A DNA stretch of 64,000 nucleotides from Actinoplanes sp. DH11 (GTDB taxonomy: Bacteria; Actinomycetota; Actinomycetes; Mycobacteriales; Micromonosporaceae). This document shows positions 1 to 9,400 of the stretch, one piece after another. The number at the start of each line of letters is the position of its first letter. The stretch's first letter is position 1. The notes under the pieces were generated by a model. It had not been told where the DNA came from and ran no database searches. It saw only the letters and a program-made list of their open reading frames with translations. The position numbers and the translations under genes are program-made. The DNA lies in assembly GCF_020873875.1 (NCBI RefSeq), contig NZ_JAHWGU010000027.1, positions 62,001-126,000 of the forward strand, written 5' to 3'.

Positions 1-455
1 TCGTAGTACGTGGGGCCGGCCCGGCTGTACCGCACGCAGTGCCAGTCGTAGACGGTCGCCCCCAGCAGGGCGACGGCGCTGTAGCCCTGGCCGGTGCAGT
101 ACGCCTCGAAGTCGGGTGTCACCACGTCGCGCTGGACGGCCCAGCAGGTGACCGAGGTGGCGTCGTAGAAGTCGTCGATCCGGTCGACGGCGTACTCGTT
201 GCCGTAGGCCCACTGGCACGCCTCGTCGAACGCCAGATCACTCTGTCGGCCGTCGCCGGCGACGCAGTGCCAGTCGTAGGCGGTGGCGCCGGTCAGGGCG
301 GCGTCGGCTTGGCCCAGGGAGCGGCAGTACGCGCCCAGGTCGAGCCCGCCGAGCTGCGTGGGCGGGGGTGGTGAGGCGGCGGCCGGGCCGACCGCGGCGA
401 GCACACCGGCCACACCGACGAGCAGGGCCAGCAGGAACTTGCTGACGGAACGCAT
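1..455 (-). CDS. Secreted Cys-rich repeat protein, 3' end cut by window
   Basis: Reading the minus strand from ATG at 455 gives a frame that runs open to the window edge, so the C-terminus is missing. It begins with a Sec-type signal peptide: MRSVSK, then a hydrophobic LLALLVGVAGVLA stretch ending near an Ala-Ala-Ala-Ser cleavage site around residue 27. The mature part has two similar units, each ending YDWHCV (about residues 57-62 and 135-140) and each starting with a YC..(L/Q)G motif, with further Cys pairs between. This looks like a tandemly repeated, disulfide-stabilised extracellular module. I do not recognise the family. It is presumably exported and has no obvious operon partner here. 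Confidence 0.7.
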   Translation of the reverse strand, partial: MRSVSKFLLALLVGVAGVLAAVGPAAASPPPPTQLGGLDLGAYCRSLGQADAALTGATAYDWHCVAGDGRQSDLAFDEACQWAYGNEYAVDRIDDFYDATSVTCWAVQRDVVTPDFEAYCTGQGYSAVALLGATVYDWHCVRYSRAGPTYY

Positions 456-581
456 AGCACTCCTGGAATCTCCTCGGATCCGGTTATATCCGTCGATCAC
501 GGCCCGGATCCTCCCCAGTGGAGGGAGGCACGCTCAGCCTAGGAGAGATCGACCGGATTGCAAGTCCTTGCAAGCAATGAA

Positions 582-1328
582 TCAACTTGCAGTACGCTGA
601 CCGGCGGGCGAACCGTTGATCTCGTGGTGCAGGCGTTCCATCCGCTCGTCGAGCCGCGCCGCGTCCTCGGCCGCCGCGGTGAGCTCGTCACGCAGCCGGG
701 ACGGCACCTGCGGGCTGTGCTTGTAGTAGATCTTGTGTTCCAGGCTGGCCCAGAAGTCCATGGCCACGGTCCGCAACTGCACCTCCACCGGGACCGGGAC
801 CACGCGGTCCGACATGAAGACCGGGATCTCGACGAGCAGGTGCAGGCTGCGGTACCCGTTCGGCTTCGGCGCCGCGATGTAGTCCTTGGTCAGCACCAGC
901 TCCACGTCGGGCTGCCGGGTGAGCATCTCGGCGACCGTGTAGACATCCGAGACGAACCCGCACACCACCCGGATGCCGGCGATGTCACGGATCCGAAGCC
1001 GCAGATCGGAGTAGGTGAGCGGGCAGCCGATCCGGCGGGCCTTCGCGGAGATGCTGGCCGGCGTCTTGAGCCGGGGCCGGATGTGCTCGATCGGGTTGCC
1101 GGTCCCCCGGTGCGCCAACTCCTCGGCGAGGATCTCCAGCTTCGTGTTGATCTCGGCGAGGCCGAATTTGTAGACCATCAGGAAGCGATTCAGATCGGTC
1201 ACGTGCTCGTGAAGCACCTCAGGGGGCGGGCCCTCGCCACGCCGTACTATCTGACCGTCCTCGCCCACTCCGGAGAATTTATCGCTTTCCGGACTTTCCC
1301 GGCGCAGGTTCGCCGTGCTCCATGCCAC
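582..1328 (-). CDS. Small alarmone synthetase (RelA/SpoT synthetase domain, (p)ppGpp)
   Basis: Single-domain GTP pyrophosphokinase of about 248 residues that transfers pyrophosphate from ATP to GTP/GDP to make (p)ppGpp in the cytoplasm. Visible hallmarks are RDIAGIRVVCGF, the KPNGYRSLH substrate loop and EVQLRTVAMDFWASLEHK. No HD hydrolase and no TGS/ACT domains are present, so this is a RelQ/RelP-like synthetase rather than a full-length Rel. The frame stays open far upstream, but that part is Arg/Gly/Pro-rich and covers a 30-bp repeat array. I chose GTG at 1328 because a good promoter places transcription start almost exactly there, implying a leaderless mRNA. The family call is firm; the start is an inference. 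Confidence 0.85.
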   Translation of the reverse strand: MAWSTANLRRESPESDKFSGVGEDGQIVRRGEGPPPEVLHEHVTDLNRFLMVYKFGLAEINTKLEILAEELAHRGTGNPIEHIRPRLKTPASISAKARRIGCPLTYSDLRLRIRDIAGIRVVCGFVSDVYTVAEMLTRQPDVELVLTKDYIAAPKPNGYRSLHLLVEIPVFMSDRVVPVPVEVQLRTVAMDFWASLEHKIYYKHSPQVPSRLRDELTAAAEDAARLDERMERLHHEINGSPAGQRTAS

Positions 1329-1334
1329 CGGCCC

Positions 1335-1362
1335 AACGTAGCGTGGCCGGGCGACGCGACAA
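1335..1362 (-). promoter_or_regulatory. Promoter of the small alarmone synthetase
   Basis: On the minus strand, TTGTCG (1362-1357), a 16-bp spacer and TACGTT (1340-1335) match a housekeeping sigma promoter. The predicted start of transcription falls at about 1328, on the GTG chosen as the translation start, so the message may be leaderless. No Shine-Dalgarno is visible before that GTG. Confidence 0.45.
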
Positions 1363-1510
1363 GGCCCCGCACGGGCGACGCCGGGGGCTGTCGCCCCTGC
1401 CGGCCGGGCACGACCCCGCCCACCATGGCGTGGACCGCTCCGGCAACGCGGCGGGCTACCCGAGAGACAGCCCGCCGCGGCCCGAGCCGGATCGATCGGC
1501 TGAGCCTCCC

Positions 1511-1600
1511 CGCCCACCCCGGCCACCGGCACGGTGCCGCCGCCCACCCCGGCCACCGGCACGGTGCCGCCGCCCACCCCGGCCACCGGCACCGTGCCCC
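1511..1600. repeat. 30-bp tandem repeat, three units
   Basis: Three head-to-tail 30-bp units (1511-1540, 1541-1570, 1571-1600). The first two are identical; the third diverges in its last ten bases. They lie in the 329-bp gap (1329-1657) between the disulfide reductase and the alarmone synthetase, upstream of the latter's promoter. Apart from this array and the promoter I see nothing else in the gap. Confidence 0.85.
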
Positions 1601-1657
1601 CGCGCACGCTTGCCGACGGCTACCCGCTGCCGCCGCGCCGGGCCGGTGGCCGGGCGG

Positions 1658-3031
1658 TCACCGGGTGGAGCCGAGGGCGTCGAAGAACTTGAGCCAGAGT
1701 TCGCTGCGGGTGGGGAACGCCGGGACCGCGTGCCGCAGGCGCCGGACCGGGATCTCGCCGACGACCGCGATCGTGGCGGCCTGCAGGAAGTCGGCGATGT
1801 CGGTGCCGGTGATCGTCACGCCGACGAGCACGTCACGGTCCTCGTCGACGAGGAACCGCGCGAAACCGCCGCTCCCACCGGCGAACGCCCCACCGGCGTT
1901 GCCGTCGGTCGGCACGTCGATCGCGCGGACCCGCAGGCCGGCCGCCGCCGCGCTCGCCGTCCGGTGCCCCACGGATGCCACCTGCGGCTCCGTGAAGATC
2001 ACCCGTGGGGAGCCGGGGCCGTCCGCCAGGTGCTCGGTGGTCAGCGGGTCACCGAGGATGTCCGACGCCGCCAGCCGCGCCTGGTATTTCGCCATGTGCG
2101 TGAAGAGCGCCCGCCCGTTGAGGTCACCGATCACATAGAGCCAGTCGTTCGACGGCACCCGCATCCGCTCGTCCACCGCGACGAAGTCGCCCTCGGTCAG
2201 GCCGGCGACGTCCAGACCCAGCCCGGTGGTCTGCGGGACCCGGCCCGCCGCGACGAGCACCTCGCTCGCGGTCACCGTGGTGCCGTCGCCGAGCGTCACC
2301 CGCACCTCCGTGCCGGTGCGGCTCACCGCGACGGCCCGCACCCCGGTGCGCACGTCGACGCCCTGGTCCCGCAGGGACGCGGTGACCTGTTCCGCGACGA
2401 AGTCCTCCTCCTTCGGCAGCACGTTGCCGATCAGCTTGACCCGCGAGCCGAGCATCGTGTAGGCCTGGCTCATCTCGGCGCCGACCACACCGGCGCCGAT
2501 GACGACGAGCGACTCCGGGATGTCGTGGGCGGTGACCGCCTCCCGGTTCGTCCACGGCCGGGCCTCGGCCAGCCCGGGGATCGGCGGCAGGGCGGCCCGG
2601 GTGCCACCGGCCAGGATGATCGCCTTACGGGCCTCCAGGATCTCCTCGCTGCCGCCGGCGGTCACCGCGAGCCGGCGTTCCCCGATCAGCCGGCCCCAGC
2701 CCCGGACCAGCTCGATGCCGCGCTCGGTCAGCCACGGCACCTGGCCCGCGTCGTCCAGGTGCCCGATCAGCTCGTCGCGGCGGGCCAGGACCGCCGCCAC
2801 GTCGAGCGGCCCGGTGACCGCGCCGGCCGCACCGGGCACCCGGCGGGCCTGCGCGAGCAGTTCGCCGGGCCGCAGCAGCGCCTTGGACGGGATGCACGCG
2901 TAGAACGAGCACTCACCGCCGACCTTGTCCGCCTCCACGATCGCCACGCTGAGGCCGGCCTCGGCCAGGTATCCGGCCGCAACCTCGCCGCCCGGTCCGG
3001 CGCCGACGACCACCACATCAAAAGTTCGCAT
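1658..3031 (-). CDS. FAD-dependent pyridine nucleotide-disulfide oxidoreductase
   Basis: A 457-residue class I flavin disulfide reductase related to dihydrolipoamide dehydrogenase and mercuric reductase. The N-terminus holds the FAD-binding GxGxxG (VVVGAGPGGEVAAG). The redox-active pair is kept with the usual spacing (GGECSFYACIPSK, C-x4-C). A second dinucleotide fold (VVIGAGVVGAEMSQ) binds NAD(P)H, and VIGDLNG is the second FAD contact. The C-terminal dimer-interface motif reads FPTRSE where lipoamide dehydrogenases have HPTLSE, so the catalytic base His is replaced by Phe. The disulfide substrate is therefore uncertain and I would not call it Lpd or MerA. It lies downstream of, and in the same direction as, the sigma/anti-sigma pair, separated by 242 bp. 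Confidence 0.85.
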   Translation of the reverse strand: MRTFDVVVVGAGPGGEVAAGYLAEAGLSVAIVEADKVGGECSFYACIPSKALLRPGELLAQARRVPGAAGAVTGPLDVAAVLARRDELIGHLDDAGQVPWLTERGIELVRGWGRLIGERRLAVTAGGSEEILEARKAIILAGGTRAALPPIPGLAEARPWTNREAVTAHDIPESLVVIGAGVVGAEMSQAYTMLGSRVKLIGNVLPKEEDFVAEQVTASLRDQGVDVRTGVRAVAVSRTGTEVRVTLGDGTTVTASEVLVAAGRVPQTTGLGLDVAGLTEGDFVAVDERMRVPSNDWLYVIGDLNGRALFTHMAKYQARLAASDILGDPLTTEHLADGPGSPRVIFTEPQVASVGHRTASAAAAGLRVRAIDVPTDGNAGGAFAGGSGGFARFLVDEDRDVLVGVTITGTDIADFLQAATIAVVGEIPVRRLRHAVPAFPTRSELWLKFFDALGSTR

Positions 3032-3071
3032 GACACCTATCCTCGTGCTGGCCCGCTACGGGCTTCCGGGG

Positions 3072-3247
3072 GCCACCCGGCACGAGCCGGTTCGCCCGGA
3101 TCCCGGCGCCCGGGCGGCCAGCACTCCTCCGCGCCGCCGCCGTGAACCGGCGAGCACCTGCCAACCGGCGGCCGGGCGGCCGCGAGCACCCGCCACCCGG
3201 CGCAGGCCGGTTCGCACGGACGCCGGCGGCCGGGCGGCGGCGAGCAC
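3072..3247. repeat. Diverged direct repeat, about 55 bp, two copies
   Basis: The segments around 3072-3126 and 3191-3247 share a long imperfect match (CCACCCGGC, then GCCGGTTCGC, then CCGGGCGGC and CGAGCA in the same order). They fill most of the 242-bp gap between the membrane partner of the sigma factor and the disulfide reductase. No ORF with coding character was seen. Confidence 0.6.
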
Positions 3248-3273
3248 CCGCCGCCCGACCGAGCTCCGCGCGG

Positions 3274-4263
3274 TCAGGGCCGGATCGTCACCCCCTCGGC
3301 GAAGCGAAGGGCGTCGGTCCGGCTGAGCGGCATCGTCTCCGGGTCCCACATCACGTTCAGCGTGCGGCCGGCGCCCAGGTTCACGTCGATCCGGCCCGAG
3401 TCGGCGTAGAACGACGCCTCGCGGTCGCCGACCGTCACCGCGACCGGCTCGGCCTCGGCCTCGGGCGCGTAGTCCTCGTCGACCACCGTCGCGCAGAGCC
3501 CTTCCGGTTCCCGCTCGGCCGCCACCACCTCCGGTGCGGCCACGCACAGGTTGTCCTTGGAGCGGTGCTGCAGCGTCAGCCCGGCCGGGACCGCCGTGAC
3601 CTCGATCGACGCCGGGCCCGCCGGCACACTGCCGGCGCCCAGGAACCGGGCGAACTTCAGCACCTCGGCCTCGTCGCGCGGCCCCCAGCTGAGAACCTGC
3701 ACCCAGGCACCGGCGGCCGACCGCCACCGGACCCCGACGAACTCCTGCCCCGCCGGGCCGCCCGGGGCGACGGGCGCGGTCCGCACGGTGGCCTCCCGTC
3801 CGCCGACGTCGGCGGTGTGCTCCTCCGTGCCCTCGGTCTCCCACGACGGCGCCAGCGGACCGGTCTCGACCTCGACGATCGAGGCGTCATTCTCGTAGTG
3901 CAACAGCGTGTTGGCGCCCATCACCAGCACCTCCGGCTCCCCCACCCCACCGGGCACCCAGCCCGGCCGGAGCGGGAACACCGGCTCCGGCCAGGACGGC
4001 CAGACCCAGTCGATCGCCGGTGCGGAGGCGGCCGGGGCCGAGTCGGCCGGGATCGGCGGGCTGCCCCCGGACCGGTCGGCGAGGACCATCGGCACGGACA
4101 CGGCCGCGGCGATCGCCACGGCGGTCGTGCCGGCGGCCAGCACGACACGGCGGCGACGAGCCCGGTGGACACCGGTGCGCACCTCGTGCCACAGATCCGG
4201 CTGGGGCTCCGCCTCGGCAGCGCGGTCGTGCAGGGTGACCCGCAGGTCGTCTTCCAGGTTCAT
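3274..4263 (-). CDS. Single-pass membrane protein coupled to the ECF sigma factor (putative anti-sigma or sensor)
   Basis: About 329 residues: a short cytoplasmic N-terminus (NLEDDLRVTLHDRAAE, then PDLWHEVRTGVHRARRRR), one transmembrane helix at about residues 40-60, and a large extracytoplasmic part with several acidic stretches. Its ATG at 4263 overlaps the sigma-factor stop (TGATG), so the two are translationally coupled. This arrangement is typical of SigE-family ECF pairs in actinomycetes, in which the second gene encodes a membrane regulator. I see no zinc-finger HxxxCxxC anti-sigma motif, so the anti-sigma role is inferred from position only. A GTG one codon upstream (4266) is the alternative start. 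Confidence 0.7.
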   Translation of the reverse strand: MNLEDDLRVTLHDRAAEAEPQPDLWHEVRTGVHRARRRRVVLAAGTTAVAIAAAVSVPMVLADRSGGSPPIPADSAPAASAPAIDWVWPSWPEPVFPLRPGWVPGGVGEPEVLVMGANTLLHYENDASIVEVETGPLAPSWETEGTEEHTADVGGREATVRTAPVAPGGPAGQEFVGVRWRSAAGAWVQVLSWGPRDEAEVLKFARFLGAGSVPAGPASIEVTAVPAGLTLQHRSKDNLCVAAPEVVAAEREPEGLCATVVDEDYAPEAEAEPVAVTVGDREASFYADSGRIDVNLGAGRTLNVMWDPETMPLSRTDALRFAEGVTIRP

Positions 4264-4754
4264 CACGACGCTCCCGACGTCTCAGGGATCAACTCGGCCC
4301 GCAGTCTCGACAGACCCCGCGAGGCGTGCACGCGAACGGTGGGCGGCGAGCACCGCAGGATCTCGGCGATCTGCCGGTCGTCGAGGTCCTCGTAGTAGCG
4401 CAGCACCAGAACGGCCCGCTGCGTCCGGGACAGCAGCCCGAGCCGCCGCCACAGGTCGTCCCGGGTGGCCTGCTCGGCGGCGAGGTCACCGGCACCGGGC
4501 CGGTCCTCGGCGACCGCGCCGGGTTTCTCCCGGCTCGAGCGCAGGCGCAGCCAGGAGATGTGCGAGCGCACCAGCGCGGTGCGCAGATAGTGATCGGGCT
4601 CGTCGGCCTCGATGCGATTCCACCGCCGGTAGGCCTTGACGAGCACCTCCTGCACGAGATCCTCGCCGAGGTGCCGGTCGCCACAGAGTAGATAGGCGAA
4701 ACGGCGCAACCCGTCGCCACGGGCTCTCACGTATTCCTCGAAACCGCTTCGCAT
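4263..4754 (-). CDS. ECF sigma factor, SigE family
   Basis: A 163-residue RNA polymerase sigma factor with sigma-70 region 2 (FEEYVRARGDGLRRFAYLLCGD, then LVQEVLVKAYRRW) and region 4 (LLSRTQRAVLVLRYYEDLDDRQIAEIL, with helix-turn-helix CSPPTVRVHASRGLSRLR). It directs polymerase to a small regulon. A GAGGGGG ribosome site lies 6 nt before the ATG at 4754. It is the first gene of a coupled pair with the membrane protein downstream. It faces the ABC transporter operon across 103 bp, so control of that operon is possible but not shown. Confidence 0.9.
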   Translation of the reverse strand: MRSGFEEYVRARGDGLRRFAYLLCGDRHLGEDLVQEVLVKAYRRWNRIEADEPDHYLRTALVRSHISWLRLRSSREKPGAVAEDRPGAGDLAAEQATRDDLWRRLGLLSRTQRAVLVLRYYEDLDDRQIAEILRCSPPTVRVHASRGLSRLRAELIPETSGAS

Positions 4755-4857
4755 GGAAACCCCCTCACCATGAAAGACGAGTCGGGCGGCCGGACATGTT
4801 TACAGGAGCCGCCGGTCGGAGTAGGAAGAGCAGGCTCAAGATCGGTACGGGGGAAAG

Positions 4858-5739
4858 ATGTCGTTGATCCTTTGTGAGAGCCTGGTCCGGATCTACCAGA
4901 CCGGTTCGATCGAGGTGCAGGCCTTGCAGGGCCTCGATCTGGCCGTGGACGCCGGCGAGATGGTCGCCGTGGTCGGCGCGTCGGGTTCCGGCAAGTCCAC
5001 CCTGCTGTCCATTCTGGCCGGCATCGACGCGCCCACCGCCGGGCGGGCCCACATCGACCGGTGGGACCTGCTGGCGATGTCCCGCGCCGACCGGGTCCGC
5101 TACCGGCGGCAGACGGTCGGCTTCGTCCGGCAGCAGACCGCGAGCAACCTGGTGCCGTACCTCTCCGCCCGTCAGGTGATCGACCTGCCGATGGCCGCCG
5201 CCGGCGTGCCGGGGCGGGCCCGGCGGGAACGCACCGCGGAGCTCCTGGAGACCCTGGGCGTCACCGATTGCGCCGACCGCCGTCCCGCGCAGATGTCCGG
5301 CGGGCAGCAGCAGCGGGTCGCCATCGCGGTCGCGCTCGCCAACCGGCCGCGGATCCTGCTCGCCGACGAGCCGACCGGCGAACTGGACACCGCCACGTCG
5401 GCCGAGGTGTTCGGCGCGCTGCGGCACGTCAACCGGGAGTTCGGGGTCACCGTCGTGGTGGTCACCCACGACCCGGCGGTGAGCGGGCAGGTGGAGCGCA
5501 CCGTGGCGATCCGGGACGGACGCACCAGCAGTGAGGTACTGCGCCGCACCGCGACCGCGGCGAACGGCGACACCCACATGATCGCCGAGGAGTACGCCGT
5601 GATGGACCGGGCCGGGCGGGTGCAGATCCCCCGGGAGTACCGCGAGGCCCTGGACCTGACCCGCCGGGTCCGCCTCGCCCTGGAGGCCGACCACATCACC
5701 GTGCAGGCCGCGGACCGGGCAGGCGAGGAAAACCGATGA
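4858..5739 (+). CDS. ABC transporter ATPase with C-terminal AbrB-like domain
   Basis: A 293-residue ATPase of the MacB/LolD type: Walker A GASGSGKST (about 40-48), Q-loop VGFVRQQTASNLVP, signature MSGGQQQRVAIAVALA, Walker B ILLADEPTGE and H-loop VVTHDP. After the nucleotide-binding domain comes an extra ~45-residue tail, VMDRAGRVQIPREYREALDL then VRLALEADHITV, which resembles a SpoVT/AbrB swapped-hairpin DNA-binding or dimerisation module. That fusion is unusual for LolD-type ATPases. A GGGGGAAAG site sits just before the ATG. The stop overlaps the next gene's start (ATGA), and four genes follow one another as an operon with two FtsX-type permeases. Confidence 0.85.
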   Translation: MSLILCESLVRIYQTGSIEVQALQGLDLAVDAGEMVAVVGASGSGKSTLLSILAGIDAPTAGRAHIDRWDLLAMSRADRVRYRRQTVGFVRQQTASNLVPYLSARQVIDLPMAAAGVPGRARRERTAELLETLGVTDCADRRPAQMSGGQQQRVAIAVALANRPRILLADEPTGELDTATSAEVFGALRHVNREFGVTVVVVTHDPAVSGQVERTVAIRDGRTSSEVLRRTATAANGDTHMIAEEYAVMDRAGRVQIPREYREALDLTRRVRLALEADHITVQAADRAGEENR

Positions 5740-6479
5740 GCCTTCTTCGCGTACGAGGTGTCACGCGCACGTTCGGCGCCGGTCCGGCCGCCGTGCACGC
5801 GTTGACCGACGTCAGCTTCGACGTCGAGCCCGGCACCATGGTCGCCCTCGTCGGCCGCTCCGGTTCCGGCAAGACCACCCTGCTCAACGTGATCGGCGGC
5901 CTGGACCGGCCGGACGCCGGCACGGTGCACGTGGACGGCACCGAGGTCACCGCGCTCGACGAGGACGGCCTCTCGATGCTGCGGCGGGAGAAGGTCGCGT
6001 ACGTCTTCCAGACCTTCGGCCTCATCCCGGTGCTCTCCGCCGCCGAGAACGTGGGCGCCCCGCTGCGGCTGGCCCGCACCCCGGCCGCCGAGCGCGAACG
6101 CCGCGTCGCCCTGCTGCTCGACCTGGTCGGCCTCGGTGACCACGCCGGACAGCGGCCGGGTGAACTCTCCGGCGGCCAGCAGCAGCGCGTCGCGATCGCC
6201 CGCGCCCTGGCCGCCTCGCCGCGGCTGCTGATCGCCGACGAGCCGACCGGCCAGCTGGACGCCGAGACCGGGCGGTCGGTGATGGCGCTGCTGCGGGGCG
6301 TGGTCGAGTCCGAAGGCGTCACCGCGCTGATCTCCACGCACGACCCGGTGATGATGGCGCTGGCCGATCGGGTGATCCGGATCAGCGACGGACGCGTCGA
6401 GGACCAGGACGCGCCACGCGCCGAGCAGCAGAACGCACCAGGCGCGCGAAGCGTCGAGGAGCGGGACCCGCCGTGCTGA
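5736..6479 (+). CDS. ABC transporter ATPase, MacB/LolD type
   Basis: A 247-residue nucleotide-binding subunit with Walker A GRSGSGKTT, Q-loop YVFQTFGLIPVLS, signature LSGGQQQRVAIARALA, Walker B LLIADEPTGQLD and H-loop STHDP. It is a second, distinct ATPase, so the four-gene operon could form a heteromeric transporter or a mechanotransmission complex with the two large permeases. The last ~25 residues are a low-complexity DQDAPRAEQQNAPGAR tail. It overlaps its upstream neighbour by 4 bp and the permease by 7 bp, a strong sign of translational coupling. Confidence 0.9.
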   Translation: MSLLRVRGVTRTFGAGPAAVHALTDVSFDVEPGTMVALVGRSGSGKTTLLNVIGGLDRPDAGTVHVDGTEVTALDEDGLSMLRREKVAYVFQTFGLIPVLSAAENVGAPLRLARTPAAERERRVALLLDLVGLGDHAGQRPGELSGGQQQRVAIARALAASPRLLIADEPTGQLDAETGRSVMALLRGVVESEGVTALISTHDPVMMALADRVIRISDGRVEDQDAPRAEQQNAPGARSVEERDPPC

Positions 6480-9400
6480 GGCTGCTGGCCGCCCGGGCCG
6501 GTGCGCAGTGGCGGCTGCTCGCCTCCCTGGTCGCCGTGGTGACGCTCGGCGCCACCCTGCTCGGGACGTGCGCGCTGCTCGTGACGTGGACCGCCGACCG
6601 GGCCCTCGAGGTCGCGGCCGCCCGGCTGCCGGGGGCGGAGACCGACGTCACCGCCTACACCGTCACGATCGGCCGCGACGACGCGGCCGGGGTCGCCGCC
6701 GACACCCGGGACCTGCTCACCGGTTCCCTCGCACCGTTCCCGGCCCGGACGTCGGGCCGGGCCTCCGGGGTGATGCGACAACTCGCCGGCGGCAACGTCG
6801 GCTACCTCTCCGCCGTCGAGGACCTGCCGTCGGCCGCCGACCTGAGCGCCGGGCGCTGGCCGTCCGGGCCGGGCGAGGCCGTCGTGCTGGAGAGCACCGC
6901 GCGGCAGCTGGGCCTGCGGCCCGGCACCCGGGTACGCCTCGGTACCGAACTGGTCCGGAACCCGGCACCGGCGCTCGGCGTGACGGTGGTCGGGGTGGCG
7001 CGGACCCGGGCTGGCGCGGGCTGGGACCGCGACCCGCTCGCCGGTGCCGGGTTCGACCTCGCCTACCGCGACGGCAGCGCCATGCGGCCCGCCCGGGCGT
7101 TCGGCCCGTTCCTCATCGGCTGGGACGAGCTGCTCGCCGGCGGCTCCCAGCTGGACCGCCTCGAGATCACGGCGCGTCCGGACCTGTCCGGGCCGGCGCT
7201 GCGCGACCTCGACGCGGTGACCACCGCGGTGCTCGGCGCGGACCGGCGCCTGGCCCGGCTCCTCGGCGACCGGGTGCGGATCGAACGGATCGCCTCCCGG
7301 TTGCCCGGTGCCCTGGCGGCGGCCCGGCAGCAACAGCAGGTCACCGACGCCGCGGTGCTGGCCGTGGCCGTGCTCGGCGGCGTGCTCACCGCCACCGCTC
7401 TGGCGCTCGCCGGCCGGCTCACCGCCGACCTGCGCGCCGGCGAGACGGCGCTGCTCTCCTCGTTCGGTGCCGGCCGCGGCCGGCTGGCCGGGGTGGCAGC
7501 CGCCGAGGCGGCCGTGCTGGCGCTGCTCGCGGCCGCCCTCGCGCTGCCCGCCTCCACGCTGCTGCACGCCGGCCTGAGCCGGCTGCCGCCGATGCGCGGC
7601 GCCGGGCTGACCACCGCGCCGGTGGTGGCCGGCGTCCAGGTGCTCGTGGTGCTGGCCGGCGCGCTGGTGCTGGCGGTGATGCTGGTGGTCGCCGGTCTGC
7701 GTACCCCGCCCGCGGACGCCGGACGCACCCGGCGGGACCTCCTCGCCCGGTCCGGCGCGGACGTGCTGCTGGTGGCGCTGGCCGCCGTCGGCTGGTGGCA
7801 GCTGCGCGCCCAGCCCGGTGGCGGTTCCGGCGGCCCGGACGTGGTCCGGGTGCTCGCGCCGGCCCTGCTGCTGGTGGCCGGCGCCGCCGTCGCGCTGCGG
7901 CTCGCGCCGCCCGCCCTGGCCCTGGCCGACCGGGCCGCCCGCCGGGCGCGGGGCCTCACCCTGCCGCTCGCCGCGTTCGAGGCGGCCCGCCGGCCGCAGG
8001 CCACCGCCGCCGGGCTGCTCGTCACCCTGGCCTGCGCGGCCGGCGCCTTCGGTGTCGCACTTGACGCCACCTGGGAACGCTCGCAGCGCGACCAGGCCGC
8101 CCTGTCGGTCGGCACCGACCTGGCGCTGACCCTGACCCGCCCGCCGGCCGCCGGTGAAGGCGCCGCCGTCGCCGCCGCCACCGGCGGGACGGTCGGTCCG
8201 GCCATCGACCGGGGTGTCGCGGTCGGGCAGTGGCTGGGCGGGAACGGCGCCGCGCCGCGGCTGGTCGCGGTGGACACCGACCGGGCCGGCGCGCTGCTGC
8301 GCGGCCGCCTCGACGACGGGCGGACCTGGGCGCAGGTCGGTGCCGGGCTGGCCGCGCCGGCGCCGGCCGCCGGGCTGCCGATCACCGGAGCGGCCACGCT
8401 GACCGGCACGGCAGGCGGCGCCGGGCTCCCGGCGACCGGCACGGCAGGCGGCGGACCCCCGGCGACCGGTACGGCGGGCGGCGGCGGGCTCTCGGTGGCA
8501 CCGCGGCTGCTGCTGGAGGACGCGACGGGTCTGCGGACGACCTGCGCGAACGCGCCGGTGCCACTGGACGGGCGGCCGCACCGGCTGGGCGCGTGCGAGC
8601 CGCCGCCGGGCGTACGCCTGATCGCGGTCGCCCTGCCGATCACCGGTGACACGATCTCGTGGGACGCGACGGGCACCAGCGACGTGACCGTCGACCTGGC
8701 CGTGCCCGGGCCGGGCGGCGCGACCGGCGACTGGACCGCCACCTCGGCGGCGCCGACACCCGAGCAGCTCACCGGCGCCACCGCCACGGCCACCGGCACC
8801 GGGCTGCGGATGGCCGGCGCGGTCCTGCTCGGCGGCCCGCCGGAGGCCGCCCGGACGATCGTCGCCACCGCGTTCCCCGACCCCGGCGCGGTCCCGGTGG
8901 CGGTCTCGGCCGGGTTCGCCGCAGATCTGGGGGTACGCGACGGCGACCGGCTCGACATCACCCTGGGGCTGACCGCCGTGCCGGTGACCGTCGCCGGCGT
9001 GGTGCCCGCGGTGCCGTCCGCACCCGGCGCCGCCGGCCTCCTCGCCGACCTGGACACGCTCAGCCGGGCCCTGGCCGTGCGCGGTGACTTCGCCTCGCCG
9101 GTGGACGCCTGGTGGGTCGGCGACCCGGACCGCACCGACGTTCACCACCTGCACCTGGGGCAGGCCGTCACCCGGGCCGGCGAGGTGGACCGGCTCGCGG
9201 CCGGGCCGGTGCCGGCGGGGCTGCCCGCGGTGCTGCGGGTGCTCGTACCGGCCGCCGCCCTGCTGCTGCTCGCCGGTGTGGTGCTGCACGTGACCTGCGA
9301 CCTGCAGGCCCGGTCGCTGGAGGTGGCCCGGCTGCGGGGGCTCGGCATGACCCGCCGGGAGATCCGGCGCACGCTGCTCGGCCAGCACGCGGTGGTCCTG

